DNA of 64,000 nt. Origin: Metridium senile. Lineage: Eukaryota; Cnidaria; Anthozoa; Actiniaria; Metridiidae. This document shows positions 9,843-17,900 of the stretch, one piece after another. A program made the translations under genes and the position numbers. Where the stretch lies: NCBI GenBank assembly GCA_949775045.1, contig OX459102.1, forward strand, positions 2,784,101-2,848,100, given 5' to 3'. A model generated the notes under the pieces. It worked only from the letters and a program-made list of their open reading frames with translations. It was not told where the DNA came from and ran no database searches. Numbering within the stretch: position 1 is the first letter of the stretch; every line of letters begins with the position of its first letter.

Positions 9843-11162
9843 TTAACTTGCCCAGTTGAAGGTCACGTTTCTGTTGTTATCAATCTCGATGAGAGAATCA
9901 AATTCAGCAAAGAGAATAGCGTTGACTGTTGTCGTCAGTGGTTCTGCAAACTGAATGCCAATGCGAAGATTCCCTTGTTTTATAGGTGAAACGTGCGGCC
10001 CGGTCGAGAGGTCTGGGGTCAGGTCAAAAGCATAAAGAGTATAACCGTTAGCATAATCGTTGCGGTCAATTTGAAGCCCTTTATCGTGAAATAGATTCCC
10101 AGTGCCAAGAAACAAACTCATGTAACCTCTGAGATATTGTGATTGTTCAAAGTTGAGTTGCATAGCTTTCATAGGAGTGGATTCTCCATTGATATAGACG
10201 CCGACTTGTGTGGCCTTGAAGTGTTGAAAGTTGAACGGATTTTTATTGAACGAGCCATTAAACGCAGTATTTTCAACTAAACCAATAATAATGCGTTTAG
10301 GGATTTGACCTAAAAACACATCATCTGGTGTGAAAGTCATCTGACCACTAGAGATGGACATGGCTTTACATTCGACTCTGCAGATGGGATAAAGTGCTGG
10401 GGTCTGACGAAGTGCAGCAGCAATACCCAAAAATGTATCGCTGTGAATCTTTACTTTGCGAATATGAAAACTTGCTTCTTGAATCACAACTTTATAGTCA
10501 GCTCCGGCAGAGGAAGAAAGAAGGCAGAATGTGTTTTTACTTCGATTCAATCTGATGCGAATCGTGACGCCATTGAGGATCAGCCGATCTTGATAGAACA
10601 AATCTTGATGTAATGGACCCATCATCTCAATAGTAGAACTATTTTTGCAATAGTTGTAGCGGGTGTGTAAACCCATATTTCTTGTTTCTTCAGCTGCTAG
10701 AGGATCATTATTATCCAATCTTCCTGGAGTATCTTTGTAAAACAGTTCTGATTGAAGTTGTGAGGTTTTAGCATCGGTTCCATAGGTCAAGAGTGTAGTA
10801 AGCATAGCTCTATAGGCGTTAGTGTTGGTTGATGAAGAAATCAACTTATCATTCAATGTGACATCTACTTGACTAAACAGGGACTGTAGGAACAGATTAA
10901 CTGGTCCAACTTTATCGTCATCTACTAAATTAGCACCGTTAGCCTTGGTGATTTTAACCTTGAGGTAAAGCCATGACCCTTTCAAATCGGTTAGTTCATC
11001 ACCACTTCCGGGTATGCAAAATTCAATCGGGGCGGAATCGGTGATGTTCGAGACTGGAAAATATTCAATAAACTGACCACGGTCAATGTTCGATTGAACG
11101 TGAGGTGCCAGAAACAAATCCAATTCAGACTTGTTACACATCTTTGCTTTTGGATGACTCAT
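9843..11162 (-). CDS. Major capsid protein candidate (double jelly-roll type), Polinton 1
   Basis: The 439-residue product is of the protein type often annotated in invertebrates as F54H12.2-like, which belongs to Polintons. The N-terminal region (residues about 10-60: D-L-F, I-E-Y-F-P-V, I-E-F-C-I-P-G-S-G, L-Y-L-K-V-K-I) and the alternating beta-rich composition to the end fit a double jelly-roll major capsid protein. It is predicted to form the capsid shell. Its neighbours are the protease downstream (adjacent with no spacer) and the minor capsid and basic protein genes upstream, as expected for a late structural block. No stop or frameshift is seen. I rely on family resemblance, since no fold comparison could be run. 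Confidence 0.8.
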   Translation of the reverse strand: MSHPKAKMCNKSELDLFLAPHVQSNIDRGQFIEYFPVSNITDSAPIEFCIPGSGDELTDLKGSWLYLKVKITKANGANLVDDDKVGPVNLFLQSLFSQVDVTLNDKLISSSTNTNAYRAMLTTLLTYGTDAKTSQLQSELFYKDTPGRLDNNDPLAAEETRNMGLHTRYNYCKNSSTIEMMGPLHQDLFYQDRLILNGVTIRIRLNRSKNTFCLLSSSAGADYKVVIQEASFHIRKVKIHSDTFLGIAAALRQTPALYPICRVECKAMSISSGQMTFTPDDVFLGQIPKRIIIGLVENTAFNGSFNKNPFNFQHFKATQVGVYINGESTPMKAMQLNFEQSQYLRGYMSLFLGTGNLFHDKGLQIDRNDYANGYTLYAFDLTPDLSTGPHVSPIKQGNLRIGIQFAEPLTTTVNAILFAEFDSLIEIDNNRNVTFNWAS

Positions 11163-11171
11163 GGTGGAAAA

Positions 11172-11609
11172 TTAGTCAAAAAAGTTGTGTAATTGATTTT
11201 TCTTTGGAGGAGATGTTTTCCGCTTCTTGGCTGAAGGCCGACTGACCCGCTTTGCTTGCGCTCTTCTTTTTGAAGGTTTACGACCACCTCCGTTTTGAGT
11301 TTGCGAAGCATCATGGGATGTTAACGCACCAACAGCTTTTTTGCCTCTCTTTTTTAGTGAATCCCCGACTGAATTTCCCTCGATAACATCTTGTGCCACG
11401 CCCAATCCTTCTTTGAGTGCCTGTTTGCCAACATTCTTGATACCAGATCGTAAATGAGGTACTGCCCATCGGTATAACCCTTTAAAGATAGAACCCAGTC
11501 CATAACCGTGTTGAACCATACCTCCGTGAAAGGCTGGGAGATGCCCACCTTTCTGTTGCGCCTGCTCAAGGTAATAGTTCTTAAAATATTCTGGGTTCGA
11601 TTGTCTCAT
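11172..11609 (-). CDS. Small basic virion-protein candidate with Gly-rich N-terminus (Polinton 1)
   Basis: The 145-residue product starts at the ATG at 11609, just past the stop of the minor capsid gene (11615). Residues about 18-50 are Gly/His-rich, with Q-K-G-G-H near residues 19-23 and a G-L-G-S-I-F-K-G-like amphipathic stretch. A helical segment with K-K-R-G-K-K-A follows, and the last 40 residues are strongly basic with runs of Lys/Arg/Ser (nuclear-localisation-like). Adenoviruses carry comparable small proteins (core peptide, protein VI) matured by adenain. Q-K-G-G-H fits the adenain site consensus, and a protease is encoded nearby. The function as DNA-binding or internal virion protein is inference. 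Confidence 0.7.
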   Translation of the reverse strand: MRQSNPEYFKNYYLEQAQQKGGHLPAFHGGMVQHGYGLGSIFKGLYRWAVPHLRSGIKNVGKQALKEGLGVAQDVIEGNSVGDSLKKRGKKAVGALTSHDASQTQNGGGRKPSKRRAQAKRVSRPSAKKRKTSPPKKNQLHNFFD

Positions 11610-11614
11610 CTTGA

Positions 11615-12373
11615 TCAATGAAAGTAAGGTGAAGCTCTCCTGAGATGAAGTGTTATCAACAACCGTCCAGTTTCAAATGGCACAAGATCACCAGAATCAC
11701 GCCTTATATTGACCTCAATAGTGTCAAATTCTTTCCTGCTGACCGGTAGATACTGTGGGCTCACAAAGGTTCTGGTGATTTGTTGACCATCTTCACCTTC
11801 AACAGGAACAATTCTCAATAAAGGAACTTGGGAATTACCAACACACTGTGATTCTACAATATCACAGTAAACGTATAGATTGTGAAACCCGTGATCCATG
11901 TCAGCTTCGCGTTCGGCTGTTGTGGTTTTGTTATACGAAATTTCAGAACGGAAACCTAGCATGACACCGATCTCGAAAAAGATAAGTTCTAAGTCATTTT
12001 GAAGATGAATCGTCACTTTTCTATTGAGCTTCTGATAGGAAAACGAAACATCGTTTTTGTACTGAGATTCTTGAAGTACTCCATTCATTGCTTCAATGAT
12101 CTTTTCAATAGAAGTATAGTGACCCGGCGGGAGAGAATAACTGTCAAGTTGCTCAAGTTGCGTTTTTCTGATATAAAACTTATTCCATTTCGATTTCTCA
12201 TGAACGTTGTTCCAGGTATGGGGGTATTGAATTTCCGTAATAGCTACTTCCCAATCATCTACAAGTTTGATAGCTTGAGGGAGTTTGACTCGATACTCTG
12301 TTAGAGTATTATCGGGAAAAATATCCATAGAACTATTTGAAGGCAGCCAGAGAAAAAATTGTGTTTTCTCCAT
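11615..12373 (-). CDS. Minor capsid (penton-like, single jelly-roll) protein, Polinton 1
   Basis: The 252-residue product begins with a short hydrophobic stretch. Next is the pattern typical of Polinton minor capsid proteins: P-S-N-S-S near the start, N-T-L-T-E-Y-R-V near 22-30, D-W-E-V-A-I-T-E-I near 40-48. A central L-Y-V-Y-C-D-I-V-E-S-Q is at about 166-176, followed by a C-terminal beta-rich part. These proteins form the pentameric vertices in the proposed Polinton capsids. The gene is followed on the same strand by the basic protein gene, and the structural block continues down to the protease. A TATA box lies about 45-50 bp before the ATG. Confidence 0.8.
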   Translation of the reverse strand: MEKTQFFLWLPSNSSMDIFPDNTLTEYRVKLPQAIKLVDDWEVAITEIQYPHTWNNVHEKSKWNKFYIRKTQLEQLDSYSLPPGHYTSIEKIIEAMNGVLQESQYKNDVSFSYQKLNRKVTIHLQNDLELIFFEIGVMLGFRSEISYNKTTTAEREADMDHGFHNLYVYCDIVESQCVGNSQVPLLRIVPVEGEDGQQITRTFVSPQYLPVSRKEFDTIEVNIRRDSGDLVPFETGRLLITLHLRRASPYFH

Positions 12374-12404
12374 GATGGCCGATAAGAAATGATTGATCTT
12401 ATCA

Positions 12405-12426
12405 AAAACAACTGACTATTTATAAG
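12405..12426 (-). promoter_or_regulatory. TATA box with adjacent initiator-like CAGTT, minor capsid gene
   Basis: On the minus strand the sequence TTATAAATAGTCAGTTG lies 35-50 nt upstream of the ATG at 12373. The same CAGTT motif follows the TATA-like site before the gene at 8156. Confidence 0.5.
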
Positions 12427-12454
12427 CAATAATTCTTTACTTTACAATAACCAA

Positions 12455-13528
12455 TTACAATGATTGCATATCACTAGCTGGTACCCAGGAATTAAACTTA
12501 TCTGGATATCCCTTCCATTTCACAAGGTTTTCCACTTTTCCTTTCACTTTACGCTTTTTTACAATATATTCTATCTTATAAACATCATCTTCCTTTTCTA
12601 CTTTCTGTAATTCTTGTTCATAAAAAACTCCTTGTAAAACTTCATCTTGCTGATCCTTGACTCGATAGACTGGTGGACGCCTTGGTAACCGTTCGCTGAT
12701 GGTGAATAGCTCCATAGTCCAGTTGGGAGTATAACCCTTTTCAAAGGTTCTCTTCGTTTTACTAATCCTTACTTGATCGCCAACCTGAAAATGAAATCTT
12801 GGTATTGGTGCTGCAATTGATTTACCATAGAGAGTTTTCCATACTATAGCTTCATTCCCTTTATTGACCTGGCTCGGTTTCATCTGAATACTTCTGTGAA
12901 AACTATTGTTATAGGATTTGAGAAGTTGTGGTAGCACCTTAATGTAGTTCCAAGTGTTTTTAAAAGTGAAGTAACGGAACATTTTATTTTTGAGAGTGCG
13001 ATTAAATCGTTCAACAACTGAGGCTTTGGTTTCACTATTTGTAGCAAAGAAATGAACGTTCTTTTTCTTCAAATAACTTTGAACTTTGCGATTAAGAAAT
13101 TCTAATCCATGGTCAGATTGTAGCTTAGAAGGAATCCTTCCTGTCTTGAACAGTTTCATTAACGCTTTTGTGAGTTCTTCACCTGACTTGGTTTTCAGTG
13201 GAATAGCAAAACCATATTTTGAGAGAATATCAATGACGGTCAAGAGATAGTGGTAACCCTTGTTGTATTTACTCAATGAACTCAGGTCTACAAGATCGGC
13301 TTGAAATTGATCATCTTTTCCACCAACAATCACTCTATTTTTCGTAAACTTACGAATGGCCGGTCGGTGTAGAGTGTAGGTTTCTTGTTTTTTCATCCAT
13401 TCTTTGACTTGTTTACGTGTGATCTTCTTGTGCCCCTGTTCTCTTGCAACACGGAAAACACCCTCTGGTCCAGAAAAACTTCCTGCGCTTTGTAGGTTGT
13501 AGTAAATGTTGTTTAGAATCTTTTCCAT
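12455..13528 (-). CDS. INT: Retroviral-type DDE integrase with C-terminal chromodomain (Polinton 1)
   Basis: The 357-residue product inserts the element DNA and is responsible for 6-bp target duplications in this class. The catalytic core has D in F-Q-A-D-L-V-D, D in L-Q-S-D-H-G-L-E-F and E in V-V-E-R-F-N-R, the DDE triad of rve integrases. The N-terminal part contains Y-Y-N and a linker to R-K-Q-V-K-E-W. The C-terminal 45 residues match a chromodomain (Y-K-I-E-Y-I-V, N-L-V-K-W-K-G-Y, N-S-W-V-P), which may direct insertion to particular chromatin. The ATG at 13528 is used, because the frame is open upstream only to non-ATG codons. It is the integrase nearest the right terminus of the element. 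Confidence 0.9.
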   Translation of the reverse strand: MEKILNNIYYNLQSAGSFSGPEGVFRVAREQGHKKITRKQVKEWMKKQETYTLHRPAIRKFTKNRVIVGGKDDQFQADLVDLSSLSKYNKGYHYLLTVIDILSKYGFAIPLKTKSGEELTKALMKLFKTGRIPSKLQSDHGLEFLNRKVQSYLKKKNVHFFATNSETKASVVERFNRTLKNKMFRYFTFKNTWNYIKVLPQLLKSYNNSFHRSIQMKPSQVNKGNEAIVWKTLYGKSIAAPIPRFHFQVGDQVRISKTKRTFEKGYTPNWTMELFTISERLPRRPPVYRVKDQQDEVLQGVFYEQELQKVEKEDDVYKIEYIVKKRKVKGKVENLVKWKGYPDKFNSWVPASDMQSL

Positions 13529-13643
13529 CACAGAATTCAGAATTTTCAACAATAATTTGACCACCACAACAAGCCAAGATGCAACGGGTTTTGTTAAACA
13601 ACTGTTGTAGAGATAGTTGAAAGGAGGCAGGCAAACAACCCAT
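13413..13643 (-). CDS. Small overlapping ORF with possible N-myristoylation start
   Basis: The 76-codon frame begins M-G-C-L-P-A-S and overlaps the start of the integrase gene in another frame. Its ATG is preceded by GTTAAC, the same context as the 84-codon frame at 13704-13958. The Gly2/Cys3 start is the kind seen in myristoylated and palmitoylated proteins. It might be an alternative first exon of the integrase transcript or chance. I do not recognise it. Confidence 0.25.
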   Translation of the reverse strand: MGCLPASFQLSLQQLFNKTRCILACCGGQIIVENSEFCDGKDSKQHLLQPTKRRKFFWTRGCFPCCKRTGAQEDHT

Positions 13644-13703
13644 GTTAACTTTACGATGCGTAAAATGAAATGAAGTTCGAATGAGATATGTTCGGCTTTT
13701 ATC

Positions 13704-13958
13704 TCAAATAAAAATGTAAATCTCGTTCCATTCTTTCTCGGTTAGTTGTAATTCTTCTATAAATCGGAAAAAGGCTAGTGTTCTACCCATATGACCTCTC
13801 ATTTTTCCGTAGTCATATATTTGTTTTAATTCACTTACTCGATTAATAGAAAACGTTTGAAATTTTATAGTCATTTCATCAAATTGTATTCCAAAATCAA
13901 TGCGAACAGCTAAACATCTTAAAAAGTGAAAATATAATCTAGAATAAATTAAACCCAT
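13704..13958 (-). CDS. Small hypothetical protein (84 aa), Polinton 1
   Basis: The frame begins M-G-L-I-Y-S-R after a GTTAAC context. It has a Leu/Phe-rich first 25 residues and a charged second half (E-L-Q-L-T-E-K-E-W). It lies between the integrase and the terminal gene on the same strand, in a stretch otherwise without genes. I know no family. Being on the coding strand in a dense element gives modest support. Confidence 0.4.
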   Translation of the reverse strand: MGLIYSRLYFHFLRCLAVRIDFGIQFDEMTIKFQTFSINRVSELKQIYDYGKMRGHMGRTLAFFRFIEELQLTEKEWNEIYIFI

Positions 13959-14066
13959 GTTAACTAGAAGAAAATCAAAGGTAGAATGAATGTTTAAATA
14001 TAGTTTATTGAATATATATGTTTATACAATAGATGAATTATGTACATATTAATGAACCATTGTGTT

Positions 14067-14627
14067 CTATCCTTGGTTATTAATGTTCATGCGTTCTTCA
14101 CCTTGGCTGTTACATTTATCAGGATAGGCAATCGAAGAAGCTTTAGTGATAGTTTTTCTTTTCCCATAGATCTTCAGGTTTCCTTTGACTAAAACTTGCA
14201 GGATCTTCTCGATTGGTTTACCCGATGGCTTGGCATAAGTTTCTATTTGATAGTACATCAGGTAGGCAGATGTTGTTGATAGTTTATAAAGTTCTGATAT
14301 GTAATCATACCACGATGAATGTATATCAAACTGTAACATATGAGAAATCTCTTGAGCTAAATTCCAGATGCGGTTTGAATCTACGACTTGAATGGCTTCG
14401 TCGTGGAATGAGTGCCAAGCCTCCTCCTCATCGTTGACAAGGATCATACACAGATGATCCTTCTGACTTGGCCAATTGAACTCACATCCTTCACATTGAA
14501 TTGACTTCCAAATGGCTTCATGACAGAGAGAAGCATAGGATAGTTGTAAAATACTTGATATTAATTCCAGTAGGAAAGCACGCTCGGTAGTTTCGACTTC
14601 GTCAACTTGAACTTTGGAGGTATTCAT
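14067..14627 (-). CDS. Polinton terminal gene with Cys/His motif (186 aa)
   Basis: The start at 14627 is chosen because the homologous frame in the palindromic element (59090) begins at the matching residue. Both then share V-D-E-V-E, L-E-L-I-S-S-I-L-like and A-S-L-C-x-E-A-I-W-K-S-I, and a Cys/His cluster C-E-G-C-x-F-N-W-P-S-Q-x-D-H-L-C (C-x2-C-x9-H-x-C) that could bind zinc. The C-terminal half (W-x-x-Y-I-S-E-L-Y-K-L-S, then K-T-I-T-K-A-S-S-I-A-Y-P) also matches the palindrome at 59660-59916. The gene reads inward from about 300 bp inside the element end. Its function is unknown. Conservation between two Polinton families suggests it is a real gene of this terminus. Confidence 0.7.
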   Translation of the reverse strand: MNTSKVQVDEVETTERAFLLELISSILQLSYASLCHEAIWKSIQCEGCEFNWPSQKDHLCMILVNDEEEAWHSFHDEAIQVVDSNRIWNLAQEISHMLQFDIHSSWYDYISELYKLSTTSAYLMYYQIETYAKPSGKPIEKILQVLVKGNLKIYGKRKTITKASSIAYPDKCNSQGEERMNINNQG

Positions 14628-14922
14628 CTTGCAGGAAAGGTTGAAGGCTAATAATAATTTCAAAACGCCCGCGCTATATATCTATTCTGTGGAACAAAAG
14701 AACTGTTCAGACTTGCCCGCTTGCGTTATTGGGTTACCATGACGATTGAATAAATTAATTCACCAATTCACTCAATGTTTGACGTCAAACCATTGAATAA
14801 ATTAAGTCACTTGAATAAATTAAGTCAGACACTCAAGTTAATTTATGTGGTCACTCACAATTCGCTCCAATTCACTCCTAGTCGCTCGAAAAAAGGGGTC
14901 GAATCATCCAAACAATACTACT
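14628..14922. repeat. Right terminal region of Polinton 1
   Basis: This non-coding terminal segment holds several imperfect repeats of the type GAATAAATTAA and TTCACTC (14746-14880) and ends in ACTACT. It should correspond to the terminal inverted repeat whose partner is outside the window. A TATATA-like site near 14675-14685 is a candidate promoter for the terminal gene. Confidence 0.65.
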
Positions 14923-17900
14923 CCTGGGTGCAGGTGGTAGGGGTTTAGTGGGTGGTACTCCTAGTTCTGATCCACCAGAACTACCAAGTAACCTTATCTC
15001 CGGGCGTGGGGAGGTCGGACGAGGAGGTGGTACCCTTGCAGAATCGGGTTTCAGAGTTGTAGGTTTCACAGGTGCACCGGGCGTTTTCTTAAGCGATTTT
15101 CGAGTATCCTTTTTGCGAAGATCCTTCATTAAACTGCTTCTTTCGTTTAGCTGAAAAAGGTAATTACAAAAAAGCTAGCAATGATATAGCTTACGTACAG
15201 CTGCGTTATGTTGTCATAAGATGTAATTTATTATCTATGTCGAATTATAAAATATTAGCAACCATGCATTGTCATTGGTTGTATCGCACATACTGCTTTA
15301 TGAGAGCACGCGCGTTTACAGAGGGTCCTGAAGTACTTCCCAGTTTATATTTGGACCAAATCCCAGTCAAAAATCACAAAATCCCATTTGTTTGTTTGCT
15401 TAAGTTTTCAATCCCATTCCCATTTTCTATTGTTCTTTTATTTGTAAATCCCAATCCTAGTGCATCCAATCCCACTTTCCCAGTGAAAATTAAGGCCAAT
15501 CCCAGCTCTCATTTTACCCCTTCAGGACCCTCTTTACATGTTGAGAAGAGATGCTGATCAATGTCCTGTTTATAAGAAATCACACGATCTTGAGAACAAT
15601 TCGTATTAAATAGATGCGAGTGATGTTTTAACATCACTTACCTTCTTAAAAGAAGGTATTCAGAATATTGTCAAGAATTGTCGTTGCCATAGGAACTCAA
15701 TTGGTACTCCACTTAACACAGCGCGTTTTTTTTTCATTGTAGTTTAATCAGTTATGTTCTTACCAAGTTGAGTGCATCAGGTCGGTGAGATTCACCCTCA
15801 ATGTACGATTGTTCACCATTGGCACGTTCTCCCTATGACAAATGTATTTAGTAGCGTTACTGAATGTAAACAGTCCATTTACTTAACAAATTTACGATAG
15901 TTTCGCGTGGTATGTCCTCTTATTTACCACGGTTGAAGTCATCGAATAGTCTGGATCCACAACCATTTAGACGATGAGATGGCGCCAACCGTGGTAAATA
16001 AGAGGATATACCACAAGAAACTATCGTAAATTGGTTTTTTACCACATTAAAAATATTTTTACTGCTCGCGTTTTGCATGTGCGCGAAAAAAGCGAGAAAA
16101 TTAGAGAGAAAATAGCAACCGTGGTATGTACTCTTATTTACCACGGCTCTCGACCAATCAGAAAGCGAGAAAATTATCAAATGTGGTAAAAAATGGAATG
16201 TCCTATGGGTATATCTTGTTCAGAGTATATTTAGCAAATGAAGTGAATGTTTTTTCTCCTTGTTGCCCAGAACAGTTTCAGTTACGATCGATAATTTACA
16301 GAATGACACTCGAAATGATTTATTTATTTATTAACAATATTTATACAGAGAAAAGGAAAATAATTTCAAAAGAAAAGATTTTCATTCCCAGACTCCTACA
16401 GTCTCATGAGTCTAGCAAATAGCCATACAAATTTCGCGTCAAGGGAAAGAGCAACACATCAAACAAACTCAACTTCGGCCTAAGATATTGAACATGGCCC
16501 ACAACGATGAGATTAGACTACATATACTTACATTCTTTTTTGCGTCTTCCACCCTTGTAGCAACAACCTGAGACTTTCCAAGGTAGTCTGATTTTTCTTT
16601 CGTGGCCTGAAGTTTGCTTTTTGAAGGTTGAAAAACGACAATTGAAGGTACTACAGGCTCCACTTTCTTACCACGCTGTAAACAACATAAGATATAGCAT
16701 AAAATACGTCATTACAAAAACTCCTCCTACATTTTCTATCGCCTTTTGATTGGTTCATCACTTTTCCTGCTTCTTATTTATACTTAGCGGCGTTTACACG
16801 AGCAATTTTTCCTTGACAAGTTTTCCTTGACAAGGAAAAATTGCTCGTGTAGATGGAGTAAAATGAACAATTTTTCCTTGACAAGGAAAAGCTAGCATGT
16901 TGGCTTTTCCTTGACAAGGAAAAATTGTCAAGGATGAAATTTGCTCGTGTAGACGGACAACAAGGAAAATGTGGCAAGGAATATTAATGTCATTAGTTCC
17001 CAGTCTTTTCGCACGATCAGTCAAAATAAACGCCATTTGTTTTTTTACTCGACAAGGGACTGGAACCAATATTGTTAGTACTCCGCTGATTGCAAGGCAT
17101 TGCGGGCACAACCTAAACTTGTCAAGGAAAACTTGTTCATCATCTACATGAGCAAGGAAACCTTGTCAATATAAAATTGTCAAGGAAAACTTGCTGATCG
17201 TCTACACGAGCAATAAAAATTGTCAAGGATACTTGTCAAGGAAAAATTGCTCGTGTAAACGCCGCTGAAGGCGAGTTGTCCCTACTAGCCGGGATAACTC
17301 TATTGTTTTATATTCCCCTGGGGACACAAAACAATAGAGTTAAGCTTTTCCTTGTCAAGGAGAAATTGTTCATTTTACTCCATCTACACGAGCAATTTTT
17401 CCTTGTCAAGGAAAAATTGCTCGTGTAAACGCCGCTTTAGTCTAACTCTTTTACTCCGACGAAGGGCTAAAGCTCGAAACCTCAGTAAAGTTAAGGCAAC
17501 ATTTTTTACGGTGTTACAAATTTCATTATATTACCTATCGTTTATATCAAACACCGACGCATCCTATACTAGTTTACTCGCTAGTTTCCATTACAAAAAC
17601 TAATTACAAAGTCAAGTAAAACATCAAAAGTCAAAAGAACGTAGTTAATATAGTATAATTTGTCCCCAATTAGTGTGAAAACGCTAAACGAACATGAGAC
17701 GTTAATATTATTATTACACAATACGCCTGAAATAATTAGATCAACTAAGTACACAAAAATATATCATGTCCTGACTAACCTGCCAGCAGAGAAGTGCATC
17801 TTGGATAACTCCATGGCGGGGCTCTACTCGAGATTCAACGGCTTTTAAAAAGTCACATTTTGCTTGATAGTCTTTTCCAAGATTAGCCTCAGCAATTGCT

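Larger units (their letters stand above)
1..14922. mobile_element. Polinton/Maverick element 1, left end outside the window
   Basis: The stretch carries the defining Polinton set: protein-primed DNA polymerase B, packaging ATPase, adenain-like protease, two capsid-type proteins and a DDE integrase. The right terminus is placed at 14922, where the sequence ends in ACTACT, the same ending seen in Polinton 2 and in the palindromic element at 58.8-63.2 kb. The next base begins uninterrupted coding sequence of a host exon, and CCTGGG (14923-14928) would be the 6-bp target duplication. The left terminus and its duplication lie outside the window, because the polymerase gene already starts upstream of position 170. 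Gene density is high between 6.5 and 14.6 kb, and the polymerase region is spread out by introns. Confidence 0.93.

Noticed and set aside
9780..9989. Plus-strand open frame over the protease/capsid junction
   Set aside because: It is antisense to two well supported genes and has no start context or family.
12455..13528. Retrovirus or LTR element integrase
   Set aside because: No reverse transcriptase, gag or LTRs nearby; the surrounding polymerase B, ATPase and capsid genes make it a Polinton integrase.
14878..15129. Proline-rich Polinton protein
   Set aside because: The frame crosses the Polinton end; from 14923 on it is exon 6 of the host p67phox-like gene with a proper splice acceptor at 15151-15153.
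16786..17436. Repeats at first sight like a CRISPR array
   Set aside because: Units occur in both orientations with irregular spacing and inverted element ends, and the host is a eukaryote.
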